Positions 56,144 to 64,000 of a stretch of DNA of 64,000 nt are shown here, piece after piece. This stretch comes from Aquabacterium sp. (GTDB taxonomy: Bacteria; Pseudomonadota; Gammaproteobacteria; Burkholderiales; Burkholderiaceae_C), in the NCBI RefSeq assembly GCF_016195855.1, contig NZ_JACPYU010000003.1, positions 124,001 through 188,000 on the forward strand. Reading direction: 5' to 3'. The position numbers were made by a program, and so were the translations under genes. The notes beneath the pieces were generated by a model, which saw nothing but the letters and a program-made list of their open reading frames with translations, had not been told where the DNA came from and made no database searches. Numbering within the stretch: the first letter of the stretch is position 1; each line of letters begins with the position of its first letter.

Positions 56144-58261
56144 TTGAAACAACACTGCCCCCCCTTGTGGGCTTGGCTGAGTGCGCTCGTCCTGACGCTG
56201 CTGCTCACCGCCTGCGGCCCTGCCGCCACCATCGTGGCACCTGAAAGCGCAAGCGCTGGCGTTGACGTCGCTTTCAACGTCGCGGGGCCAACCGACAGTC
56301 AACCAGTGACGACGCCCGAGACGACACCAAAGCCTGAATACACCTGGGACTTCGGTGACGGCGGCACTGCGGTCGGCTCGCAAGCCACCCACGCCTTCGC
56401 CCAGCCCGGCCAGTACAAAGTCACCTTGAAGGTCACGGAAGGTGGCGCCAGTCAGGGGAGCCAAGCCTATGAAACTTCGGTCTTCATCACCATTTACCCC
56501 GCCCAAGCCAGCGCTGCGATCAACGCGGCCCAGGGCGGCGAGGTGCGAACCCAGGCAGGGGCCATCGTCGAAATCCCAGCCGGCGTGCTGAGTGGCGATG
56601 CCGTTGTGCAACTGACTCAACTGTCCCCCAGCAAGTTCGCCTTGCCCAACGGTTTTCAGCCTCTGGGCGAAGCCCTGCTCATTGACACAGGCGGCGCCAG
56701 GCTCAATGGGGCCATCAGCGTGAGCCTGCCCGACGTCCCCAATCTGCCTGAAGGCAAAGTGTTGGCCGTGTTTGAAACCACCCCGCCCGCGCCCGCCGGC
56801 ACATCCACCAGCACCATGATGATGGCCATGTCGACGGCGAATGCAGGGGGACGCTTGTCAAGCGTGCCTTATGAAGCACTCAAAGGCGGCAAGGTGAACC
56901 TGTCGATCAGCCAGGCCGTCGCATTGATGCTGGGGTTCGTGGACGTTGGTGTGCTGTCGGGCCAACCCGCACCGGCCAGCACCACAGCCAAATCGAGCCA
57001 AATGCCTGGGGACCGTGAAGAAGCCTGCTCTCGCGATGAAGACTTCCGCCCGCTGAATCCCAACGAGTCGCCCACGTACGAAACCCAGCTTCACAGCCGG
57101 CACGTAGCCTGCTCCGAGTTTGGCGAAACCGAACAATCCACTATCGTGCTGGACAAGGACCAAAACACGCGTTACGGCTACATTGACCTCAAGGCCAAAT
57201 GGTCCATCCACGGCCCGTCCAACCGACTGGGCAAGCGCATGCTGCTCAAGCTCAGCTACACCTACAACAAGGACCGGAGCCCCCCGGTTGACGAAGTATC
57301 TGTGCCACAGCTGAAAGTGCGCGCCGTATTGAGTTGCACCCCCACATCCAACAACTACAACCCAAGCAGCGTGAACTGCAACACCACTCAGGAATTCACC
57401 TTGAATGACGGAGTCAAGGACGTCAGCAAGGAATTTGACATCCCCGTCAGTTGGGCCGACTCCAACAAGAAGATCGTCGAGTTCGGATTTGAGCTGAAGC
57501 TCTACTACAGCGCTGATGGCAAGACGCCCGTCAACGAAGGTCAGGTGATCACAAACCACCTCGAATTTGTGAACCTGCGCTGCGACATCGGCCAGGTGTG
57601 GGGTCAAGAATCGGGCTGCGTCTTCCCCCAAGCCTCGGCCGTGCTAGTGCTCAACGACAACCCGCAAAGCATGGCCCATATTCGTGATGCCTTCGCGGCC
57701 AACGTATCCTTGCCGGGGCAATATCCCGGTCTGAGACAAGGCACGCGCGCCATCGCAGCGGGAAACAACTGGTCAGACGGCCTGCAACGCCTGCGCGTGA
57801 CCCGCTTGATCAAGGCAAACCGCGCCAAGTCGAAGATGTTGTGCGAGGCCCTGCCCAACCCTCCCAGCAGCCTCAGCAGCTGCCCCGACTTTGTAGACCC
57901 GGACAGCGTCGAGGCGCTCACACCCTGCGACTGCGACGAGTACCCCTTTGCCTCCACCCGTGAAGGTGCCGCCATGCCCCGCACCTACGGCGAGGCCAGC
58001 GTGCGCTACATCGCACGTAGCGACAACCGCAGCGCAGGCGCCAGGCTGGGGGCCTTTCTGCGCAAAGAGCGGCTGATTGATCCGTTTGATCACAAGCGGA
58101 TGAAGTCATGGCTAAGCCAAATCTCTCCTCCGCCAAAACTTGACCCAGATACAGCCTGGACGATCAACGGCACGACACTCGATGCCACGATTGAGCTAGA
58201 CAACGATCCTGAAGGCCGGTACTCATCCGACTTTGACGATCGCTACTGGATCGCCTATTGA
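56144..58261 (+). CDS. Large lipoprotein with PKD and ZU5-like domains, unknown C-terminal region
   Basis: 705 residues, TTG start, RBS GGAG six bases upstream. Lipobox LLTAC with Cys24 after the hydrophobic leader. Residues about 35-115: a PKD-like domain (YTWDFGDGGTAVGSQATHAF, QPGQYKVTLKVTEGG). About 120-220: a ZU5-like beta domain (GGEVRTQAGAIVEIPAGVLS). Residues about 285-705 are polar, Asn/Asp-rich and match no family I know; eight or more cysteines occur there. Probably surface- or periplasm-exposed. Its stop lies 13 bases before the MoeA-like gene. Base composition appears lower in GC than the surrounding core genes. Confidence 0.7.
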   Translation: MKQHCPPLWAWLSALVLTLLLTACGPAATIVAPESASAGVDVAFNVAGPTDSQPVTTPETTPKPEYTWDFGDGGTAVGSQATHAFAQPGQYKVTLKVTEGGASQGSQAYETSVFITIYPAQASAAINAAQGGEVRTQAGAIVEIPAGVLSGDAVVQLTQLSPSKFALPNGFQPLGEALLIDTGGARLNGAISVSLPDVPNLPEGKVLAVFETTPPAPAGTSTSTMMMAMSTANAGGRLSSVPYEALKGGKVNLSISQAVALMLGFVDVGVLSGQPAPASTTAKSSQMPGDREEACSRDEDFRPLNPNESPTYETQLHSRHVACSEFGETEQSTIVLDKDQNTRYGYIDLKAKWSIHGPSNRLGKRMLLKLSYTYNKDRSPPVDEVSVPQLKVRAVLSCTPTSNNYNPSSVNCNTTQEFTLNDGVKDVSKEFDIPVSWADSNKKIVEFGFELKLYYSADGKTPVNEGQVITNHLEFVNLRCDIGQVWGQESGCVFPQASAVLVLNDNPQSMAHIRDAFAANVSLPGQYPGLRQGTRAIAAGNNWSDGLQRLRVTRLIKANRAKSKMLCEALPNPPSSLSSCPDFVDPDSVEALTPCDCDEYPFASTREGAAMPRTYGEASVRYIARSDNRSAGARLGAFLRKERLIDPFDHKRMKSWLSQISPPPKLDPDTAWTINGTTLDATIELDNDPEGRYSSDFDDRYWIAY

Positions 58262-58274
58262 CCACCGGCACCAA

Positions 58275-60014
58275 ATGACCCACACGACAAATCCTCCCCG
58301 ATGGGATCCGCAACGCGACCCCGGCAGCCCCCTCTTGAGCACCTTCCACCGACGCCAGCTGTACAGCAGCGACGCTGAATTGCTCGCGCAGGCCACCACT
58401 GATTGCGGTCCGGTTCGATTCCTTGATCGCCCCGTGCGTGCAGGCCGAGTACCTGGTGAATCGACACTGGAGCTGACGCAAGCTCTCGGCCACGTCCTGG
58501 CCGAGGACGTGTGTACTCGCCTGCCCATGCCCAATTGGCCCATGGCTAAGGTTGCGGGCTATGCGATCTGCTCGACCCAATGGCAGCAGGCCAGCGAAGG
58601 CAAGGCCATCAAGCTGGCCGAAACGCCCGCCTATGCGCCAGGGCATCGTTGGTCGTACGTGGGCTTCGGCCTGCCAGACTGGCTCACCCCGATACCCAAC
58701 AACCCCAAGCGCGTGGCCTTCAAGGTCGACGCCTTGCGGCCCATGCCCTACGACACCGATGCAGTGCTGCACGCCATGTCGCCTTTCTTTCGGGGCACGA
58801 CCCTGAAAGAAAAGCTCTCAGAGCGGGTCATCGCGCCACCTCCATCAGGTCATGACTTGTTGGCTCGTGGAGCGCACCTGCCCGCTGGCGCACCGTTGTT
58901 GAAGCGTGGGCAGCCACTGGGTGCCAAGGAGCTGGCCATGCTGGCTGCTGCAGGCTACCGGCAGGTCAAGGTTTTCAAAAAGCCACGCGTGGGCGTGCTC
59001 GTCATGCACCAGGTCTTGCGACATCCCGACCACGAGGCACCCACCGGCTGGCTGCCTGACTGCATGACCCCGCTCATCGTGGGCCTGCTCACGCAATGGG
59101 GGCATGCCCCTGAAGATGTTTGCATCCTGCCGCTAGAAGACACTCAGGGCCAGGATGAGCGTTATGCACAACGAATCATTGAGTTCACCAACCGCTTTGA
59201 CTATACGGTGGTTTATGGCGGAGGCAAGTCTGATGTTGAATACGAGAGGAGCTATGACCAACAATTTAGGCGGCGTCCCGCCGGTGGCACAACCAGCCAC
59301 AGTGTCATGCTGCCGGACGATGACGAAGTCGATGCTGACGGCGCGGTAGAAACCTACAGCTACAAACTCTACGCAGGCTGGTGGAAGTCCATCGAAAATA
59401 TGGGAACGCATCTTCGAGTGCCCATATCGGCTGATGAGCCCGGCCCCGATAGTGCCCCCCATTGGGTCACTGACTTTTGGGCCACGTCATCACCACTGGC
59501 AGTGCTGATCGGCATGTACTTGCACGTGCGCCCCATGCTGAAGGCCTTGGGTGGCGTCGGCGCCTTCCCGGTCATTGATGAACCAAAAACCAAAGGCGTC
59601 TGCAGTGGCTCGGAGCCTATTCCCCCGCAAGTGCCTTTGCCGCCTCACGCATGGACCGATGAGCGCGGCACCTACATCCTCGAAAAAGGCCGGTCCGTCT
59701 ACCTTGACCTCCCCCCCGCCCCTGAAGCCGTCAAGCTCTTTGCCCGAGGCGCCTCTGAAGAACACTGGCGGCGCCATCTGCCCATGTGGTTCACCGGTGT
59801 GCTGACCCAGCCTGCCCCTCGCGACGCGGAACGCCCATGGTTGCAACTGGCCACCCTGCACCCACTGCCTGACGGGCGCACCGGCCTGCGCGTGCTGCCC
59901 ACTGAAGAGTTCGAGGTCGCGCGCCTCAATCAAGCCCAGGCCATCTGCATGATCGATCCTGGTGAAGGTGACTTCCCTGAAGGCACCGTGGTGCATTACT
60001 TCTTGCTGGATTGA
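58275..60014 (+). CDS. MoeA-like protein with degenerate active site and insertions
   Basis: 579 residues against about 400 for MoeA. The MoeA order is visible: LELTQALGHVLAEDV and AKVAGYAI (MoeA has AMDGYA), PYDTDAVL (MoeA P-GADAVV), GHDLLARGAHLPAGAPLLKR, AMLAAAGYRQVKVFKKPRVG, VVYGGGKSDVEYE (MoeA SGGVSxGxxD), and a C-terminal domain IV-like DPGEGDFPEGTVVHYFLL. The Asp of MDGYA and the SGG Ser are replaced, so normal molybdenum insertion is doubtful. An extra segment of about 120 residues precedes domain IV. ATG chosen at 58275 over an in-frame TTG at 58233 inside the previous gene. Confidence 0.65.
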   Translation: MTHTTNPPRWDPQRDPGSPLLSTFHRRQLYSSDAELLAQATTDCGPVRFLDRPVRAGRVPGESTLELTQALGHVLAEDVCTRLPMPNWPMAKVAGYAICSTQWQQASEGKAIKLAETPAYAPGHRWSYVGFGLPDWLTPIPNNPKRVAFKVDALRPMPYDTDAVLHAMSPFFRGTTLKEKLSERVIAPPPSGHDLLARGAHLPAGAPLLKRGQPLGAKELAMLAAAGYRQVKVFKKPRVGVLVMHQVLRHPDHEAPTGWLPDCMTPLIVGLLTQWGHAPEDVCILPLEDTQGQDERYAQRIIEFTNRFDYTVVYGGGKSDVEYERSYDQQFRRRPAGGTTSHSVMLPDDDEVDADGAVETYSYKLYAGWWKSIENMGTHLRVPISADEPGPDSAPHWVTDFWATSSPLAVLIGMYLHVRPMLKALGGVGAFPVIDEPKTKGVCSGSEPIPPQVPLPPHAWTDERGTYILEKGRSVYLDLPPAPEAVKLFARGASEEHWRRHLPMWFTGVLTQPAPRDAERPWLQLATLHPLPDGRTGLRVLPTEEFEVARLNQAQAICMIDPGEGDFPEGTVVHYFLLD

Positions 60015-60032
60015 CCGCGCCATCACAAGACC

Positions 60033-60572
60033 ATGAGCACAAACGAACACATTCCATCTGCAATCTGGCAAACCTTGCAACAAGGCCCCCATGCGGGGCT
60101 GCGCCCCCCGGTGGACGAAGCCGTACTCCAAAAGGCCCATGGTGCCTTGGGGTACGCCTTGCCCGAGCCCTTGCTCGACGCCTACCGACACCACAACGGC
60201 CAGACGCCCAGCGGCACGCCCTTGTTCATGGATGAATACCGCTGGCTGAGCGTCCAGGAAGCCCTGCAAGAGTGGCGGGTCTGGCAAGACACCATGGCGC
60301 GCCCGGGCATGGCTGGCATGCGCCACACCCACGAATCCTGCGGTGAGGCTCACTCGAAAGTGCGCATGGATTGGTGGAACGAACGATGGTGGCCGCTGGC
60401 CATTTCCGGCCTGGGCGACCTGTTGTGCGTGGACGGTCAGCCAGGACCGCGCGGCACGCTGCACCAGATCATCGAAGTGTCGTCAGCGCACGAAGGCCGG
60501 TCTCGCGTGGCCAACTCTCTGGCTGAACTGTTCAACCACGCTGCAGCCGATCTGGCCGGAGACCTGACCTAG
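60033..60572 (+). CDS. SMI1/KNR4 (SUKH) family protein
   Basis: 179 residues. SUKH pattern: VDEAVLQKAHGALGYALPEP followed by LLDAYRHHNGQ, then WWNERWWPLAISGLGDLLCV and LHQIIEVSSAHEGRSRVANS with a helical end. Members are often immunity proteins of polymorphic toxins in bacteria, but many have other or unknown roles. It starts 18 bases after the MoeA-like gene, so the two, and probably the lipoprotein, form one operon. No toxin with a recognisable nuclease or deaminase domain is adjacent. Confidence 0.75.
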   Translation: MSTNEHIPSAIWQTLQQGPHAGLRPPVDEAVLQKAHGALGYALPEPLLDAYRHHNGQTPSGTPLFMDEYRWLSVQEALQEWRVWQDTMARPGMAGMRHTHESCGEAHSKVRMDWWNERWWPLAISGLGDLLCVDGQPGPRGTLHQIIEVSSAHEGRSRVANSLAELFNHAAADLAGDLT

Positions 60573-60605
60573 CTCTTCGCTCAGGCTGGAGCCTCCGGTC
60601 ACCCA

Positions 60606-63185
60606 TCAAGCCACCTGCACCACCTCGGCGCAGCGCTTGGCCAGATGGGCCAGCGCCTCTTCTACCTGGTCGACCAGCACCAGGCACAGGTCGCCCGGTT
60701 GCAGGCGGTCCAGCGCGGTGTCGATGGCCACGAACTCGCCGCGGATCTCGTCGACCTTCTGGGCACGCTGCGCCTTGGCCAGGCCTTCGCGCAGCAAGGC
60801 CAGCACCTCGCCGTCTTCTCGGCCACGCTGGCAGGCATCCTGGAACAGGATCAGCTCATCAAAGGCTTCACCCAGGATGGCGGTCTGCTCGCGGATGTCC
60901 TCATCACGACGGTCACCTGCCCCGCTGATGACGACCGAGCGGCGCTTGGCGGGCAAGGCGTTCACGGCGGACACCAGGGCACGCATGGCGTCCGGGTTGT
61001 GGCCGTAGTCGGCGATCACGGTCGCGCCACGGAAGTCCATCACATTGAAGCGGCCCGGTGCGTTGTCGGCATCGTTGACGAAGCTGGCCAGGCCACGGCG
61101 GATGGTGTCCCAGTCCAGGCCGGAACTCCAGGCCGCACCGATGGCGGCCATGACGTTGTCCACCTGGAAGCCAATCGTGCCATTGCGTGTGATGGGGATA
61201 TCGCGCAGCAGCAAGCTTTCGCGCCAGTTGCCCTCGGCGGCCACGATGGCATCGCCGTCCACGCACAGGGTGCGCTTGCCTTGGGCGCGGTGCGCCGTCA
61301 GCACGGGGTTGTGCGGGTCAGCGGTGAAATAGATGATGCCGCCAGGGCACTTGGGCGCCATGGCCGTGACGATGGGATCGGCCGCGTTGAGCACGGCATA
61401 ACCATTGGCCGCCACGTTCATCACGATCACGCGCTTGAGCACGGCCAGGTCTTCGACCGTGGTGATGTAGTTCAAGCCCAGGTGGTCACCCGCGCCGATG
61501 TTGGTCACCACGGCTGTCTGGCAGCGGTCGTAGCCCAGGCCTTCGCGCAGGATGCCCCCACGGGCGGTCTCGAACACGGCGGCGTCCACATCGGGGTGCA
61601 TCAGCACATTGCGGGCGCTCTTGGGGCCGGAGCAATCACCGCTGTCGATCTGGCGGCCGTTCACATAGACGCCATCGGTGTTGGTCATGCCCACGCGCAG
61701 GCCGCTGGTGGCCAGCAGGTGCGCGGTCAAACGGGCGGTGGTGGTCTTGCCGTTGGTGCCGGTCACGGCCACCACGGGGATGCGGCCGTCGTCACCCGAT
61801 TTGTAGAGGTTGGCCACCATGGCCTCGCCCACATTGCGGCCCTTGCCGTAAGACGGCGACAGGTGCATGCGCAGGCCGGGCGCGGCGTTCACTTCAACGA
61901 TGCCACCGTTCTGGTCTTCCAGCGGCTTGTGCACGCTCTCGCACAGCACATCCACACCGCAGATTTCCAGGCCGATGGTCTGAGCCGCGGCAATGGCGCG
62001 CGCGGCCACTTCGGGGTGCACGTCATCGGTCACATCGGTGGCGGTGCCGCCGGTGGACAAGTTGGCGTTGTTGCGCAGGATGACGCGCCGGCCCTTCTCA
62101 GGCACCGAATCGGGCTTGAGGCCCTGCACGTCCAGGCGCGCAATGGCGATGTCATCAAAGCGGATCTTGGTCAGCGAGGTGGCATGGCCTTCACCACGAC
62201 GCGGGTCGGCGTTGACCTTGTCGACCAGGGCGCGCACGGTGAGCACGCCGTCGCCGATCACATGGGGCGGATCACGGCGGGCCGCGGCCACGAGCTTGTC
62301 GCCCACCACCAGCAGGCGGAAGTCGTTACCCGGCAGGTACTTCTCGACCATCACTTCACCGATTTCAGCGGCAGCCTTGAAGGCGATGTCCAGCTGCTCA
62401 CGACTGACGATGTTGACGGTCACGCCCTTGCCCTGGTTGCCGTCCTGGGGCTTGCACACCACCGGCAGGCCGATTTCTTCAGCCACCACCCACGCGTCAT
62501 CCGGATCGGAGACGGGGCGGCCAATGGGCACAGGCACGCCAGCGGCAGCCAGCAGGCGCTTGGTCAGGTCCTTGTCCTGCGCGATGGACTCGGCCACGGC
62601 GCTGGTGTTGTCCACTTCAGCGGCCCAGATGCGGCGTTGCTTGGAGCCCCAGCCGAACTGCACCAGGCTGCCTGTGGTCAGGCGGCGCCAGGGGATGCCA
62701 CGCGCCGCCGCTGCGGTCACGATGGAGCCGGTTGAAGGCCCCAGGCGCACGTCTTCGTCCATCTCGCGCAACTCGGCAATCGCCGCCTCGACGTCGAATT
62801 CGCCTTCATGCAAGGCGGCCTGGATCAAGGCCTGGGCCTTGTCAAAAGCCAGACGCCCGACCTGCTCTTCGCTGTACTCGACAATGACCTGGTAGATGCC
62901 GGTTTCGACCGTGACGGCCGTGCGGCTGAAGGTCACCGGGCAGCCGGCTTGCGCCTGCAGGGCCAGGGTGGCCGCTTCCAGTGCATGCGCCAGGCTGATC
63001 TGGCCAGGACGGCCGTCCGGCCTCAGCGGGCCCAGCGAAGGGAAAAGCTTGCGCAGGGCATCTTCGAAACCCGGCAACTGTTCAATGGCGCGCTCAGGCG
63101 GCTCGCAGGCCACAACGGCCTCGATGGCCGTGTGGCGGCTCCAGAGATTGGGGCCGCGCAGGGCCCGGATGCGTGAAACGTCCAT
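60606..63185 (-). CDS. cphA: Cyanophycin synthetase
   Basis: 859 residues, three parts as in cyanobacterial CphA. N-terminal domain about 1-165. ATP-grasp domain about 220-480 (VVCKPQDGNQGKGVTVNIVS, MVEKYLPGNDFRLLVVGDKL, GGTATDVTDDVHPE). Mur-ligase-like domain about 490-859 with intact P-loop VTGTNGKTTT, ETARGGILREGLGYD, and NAPGRFNVMDFRGATVIADY then GHNPDAMRALV. Makes multi-L-arginyl-poly-L-aspartate, a nitrogen store, using ATP. ATG at 63185 chosen as the homologous start. It lies 16 bases after the second synthetase-like gene. Confidence 0.95.
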   Translation of the reverse strand: MDVSRIRALRGPNLWSRHTAIEAVVACEPPERAIEQLPGFEDALRKLFPSLGPLRPDGRPGQISLAHALEAATLALQAQAGCPVTFSRTAVTVETGIYQVIVEYSEEQVGRLAFDKAQALIQAALHEGEFDVEAAIAELREMDEDVRLGPSTGSIVTAAAARGIPWRRLTTGSLVQFGWGSKQRRIWAAEVDNTSAVAESIAQDKDLTKRLLAAAGVPVPIGRPVSDPDDAWVVAEEIGLPVVCKPQDGNQGKGVTVNIVSREQLDIAFKAAAEIGEVMVEKYLPGNDFRLLVVGDKLVAAARRDPPHVIGDGVLTVRALVDKVNADPRRGEGHATSLTKIRFDDIAIARLDVQGLKPDSVPEKGRRVILRNNANLSTGGTATDVTDDVHPEVAARAIAAAQTIGLEICGVDVLCESVHKPLEDQNGGIVEVNAAPGLRMHLSPSYGKGRNVGEAMVANLYKSGDDGRIPVVAVTGTNGKTTTARLTAHLLATSGLRVGMTNTDGVYVNGRQIDSGDCSGPKSARNVLMHPDVDAAVFETARGGILREGLGYDRCQTAVVTNIGAGDHLGLNYITTVEDLAVLKRVIVMNVAANGYAVLNAADPIVTAMAPKCPGGIIYFTADPHNPVLTAHRAQGKRTLCVDGDAIVAAEGNWRESLLLRDIPITRNGTIGFQVDNVMAAIGAAWSSGLDWDTIRRGLASFVNDADNAPGRFNVMDFRGATVIADYGHNPDAMRALVSAVNALPAKRRSVVISGAGDRRDEDIREQTAILGEAFDELILFQDACQRGREDGEVLALLREGLAKAQRAQKVDEIRGEFVAIDTALDRLQPGDLCLVLVDQVEEALAHLAKRCAEVVQVA

Positions 63186-63201
63186 CAGCGTGTCTCTTTG
63201 C

Positions 63202-64000
63202 TTAGCGCACCGACTTGGGTGTCGGGTCGAATGTTTCCAGGCCAGCGGCAATCAACTCAGGGGGAATGCCCAGCGCCCAAGCCACGGCCACGGCGGCCAG
63301 CAGCGACTTGACGCTGGCACCGGGCACCGCCTGGTTGGAGCCATTGCCGGTCATGCGGCGCGCCGCAGCGCTGTTGAGGTCGGCGCAACGCACGGGCATG
63401 TAGCCGTTGTGGGTCAGCAGCACGTGGTGCCCTTCGATGGACACGGTGCGGCCACCCTTGGCGCGGTGCGCAACCATGGCCGGGTTGAGGTGATCCAGGT
63501 CGTAGAAGATGACTTCGCCATCACACAGATCGGCCATCTCGACCAGGCGTTCATCGGCGGCGTTGAGCACGGCCACGCCATCAGGCAGCACCACGTCCAC
63601 CTGCGTGCGCAGCACCTTGAACAGCTGGCTGGGCTCGTGGATGTCATGCTCGGCCAGCGAGGCTTCGACCGGGGCTTCAGAGCCCAGCAGGTCGGTCACC
63701 ACGCCCACGGCACAGCGGTCATAGGCCAGGCCGTCATTGAGGATGCTGGCCGCACCGTTTTCCAGCACGATGGCATTGACCTCGCGGTTCATCAGCAGGC
63801 GTTGGCCGGCATCCCAGTTGGCACGGTCGCCGGACTCGACGCGGCGGCTGCCCAGGAACAGGCCCTCGCGGCAAGCCAGGCCCACGTGCTTGCCGCTCAG
63901 GTGCAGCAGCCAGGCGGTCAGGCGGGCGATGTTGTTGGTGCCTTGCGAGCCGGCCACGCCGATGATGGGCACGCGGCCCGTGGCGTCTTCGTCAAACAGG
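63202..64000 (-). CDS. Second cyanophycin synthetase-like protein, C-terminal part
   Basis: Partial: the 5' end lies beyond the right edge. The visible 265 residues are the Mur-ligase-like domain, but the P-loop reads GVAGSQGTNNIARL where CphA has GTNGKTTTARL, so the phosphate-binding Lys and Thr are lost. ENGAASILNDGLAYDRCAVG replaces ETARGGILREGLGYD. It ends at ETFDPTPKSVR, lacking the last peptide-ligase subdomain seen in the neighbouring CphA. This fits the shorter CphA-prime paralogue known from Ralstonia-type genomes. Precedes cphA in one operon. Confidence 0.85.
   Translation of the reverse strand, partial: LFDEDATGRVPIIGVAGSQGTNNIARLTAWLLHLSGKHVGLACREGLFLGSRRVESGDRANWDAGQRLLMNREVNAIVLENGAASILNDGLAYDRCAVGVVTDLLGSEAPVEASLAEHDIHEPSQLFKVLRTQVDVVLPDGVAVLNAADERLVEMADLCDGEVIFYDLDHLNPAMVAHRAKGGRTVSIEGHHVLLTHNGYMPVRCADLNSAAARRMTGNGSNQAVPGASVKSLLAAVAVAWALGIPPELIAAGLETFDPTPKSVR

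Noticed and set aside
60033..60572. Immunity protein of a toxin in this window
   Set aside because: SUKH fold only; no toxin domain is recognisable in the neighbouring genes, so immunity function is not claimed.
60645..62735. 696-codon open frame on the plus strand
   Set aside because: Antisense to cphA, His/Gly/Gln-rich, no recognisable motif.

Overview
The window reads as a chromosomal segment of a high-GC betaproteobacterium of the order Burkholderiales, probably Comamonadaceae or the Rubrivivax/Leptothrix/Aquabacterium group. I infer this from the gene orders (petABC-sspA-sspB; ABC-2 exporter-bolA-murA-hisGDCBHAF; hisIE-tatABC), the short HisG, DUF1631, the exeA/gspB pair and the paired cyanophycin synthetases. 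No phage, IS element, CRISPR array or rRNA was seen. Most of the window is ordinary core genome. The accessory-looking parts are about 46.1-48.8 kb and 53.5-60.6 kb.

Layout. 1-99: start of a beta-oxidation enzyme. 434-808: secreted Cys-rich protein. 823-6001: complete branched-chain amino-acid-type ABC importer livKHMGF on the minus strand, with two stem-loops between livK and livH. 6.2-8.4 kb: medium/long-chain acyl-CoA synthetase and thioesterase. 8.5-15.8 kb: TetR repressor, RND membrane-fusion protein, RND pump, a PCMT-like methyltransferase and TolC. A perfect 18-bp palindrome overlaps the presumed start of transcription of this cluster. 15.9-20.7 kb: lipoprotein, tRNA-Thr(TGT), sspBA and the cytochrome bc1 operon. 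21-25 kb: mscL, a DUF1631 protein and pdxA.

25.1-29.5 kb: hisIE, tatABC, a DegS-type protease and a Nif3-like protein. 29.6-34.2 kb: LysM-FecR protein translationally coupled to a CHASE2 histidine kinase, and a convergent CBS protein. 34.4-44.0 kb: minus-strand block of ABC-2 exporter, BolA/IbaG, MurA and HisGDCBHAF. The histidine pathway is therefore split between two convergent blocks. 44.2-46.8 kb: acyl-CoA-binding protein, PHA-system protein, M20 amidohydrolase and a ferric-reductase-like membrane protein divergent from a TetR regulator.

46.9-53.4 kb: an RNA ligase and PIN-domain protein in one transcription unit, the ExeA/GspB type II secretion assembly pair and an EnvZ/OmpR-like two-component system. 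53.6-60.6 kb: serine hydrolase with a Cys-rich (GLG1-like) partner, an orphan ModD, then a three-gene cassette of lipoprotein (PKD plus ZU5-like), a degenerate MoeA-like protein and a SUKH (SMI1/KNR4) protein. 60.6-64.0 kb: cyanophycin synthetase cphA and the 3' part of a second synthetase-like gene.

The best candidates for undescribed biology are the RNA ligase + PIN pair, the lipoprotein/MoeA-like/SUKH cassette, and the LysM-FecR + CHASE2 kinase pair. All functional claims rest on reading motifs and gene order by eye; no database search was run.
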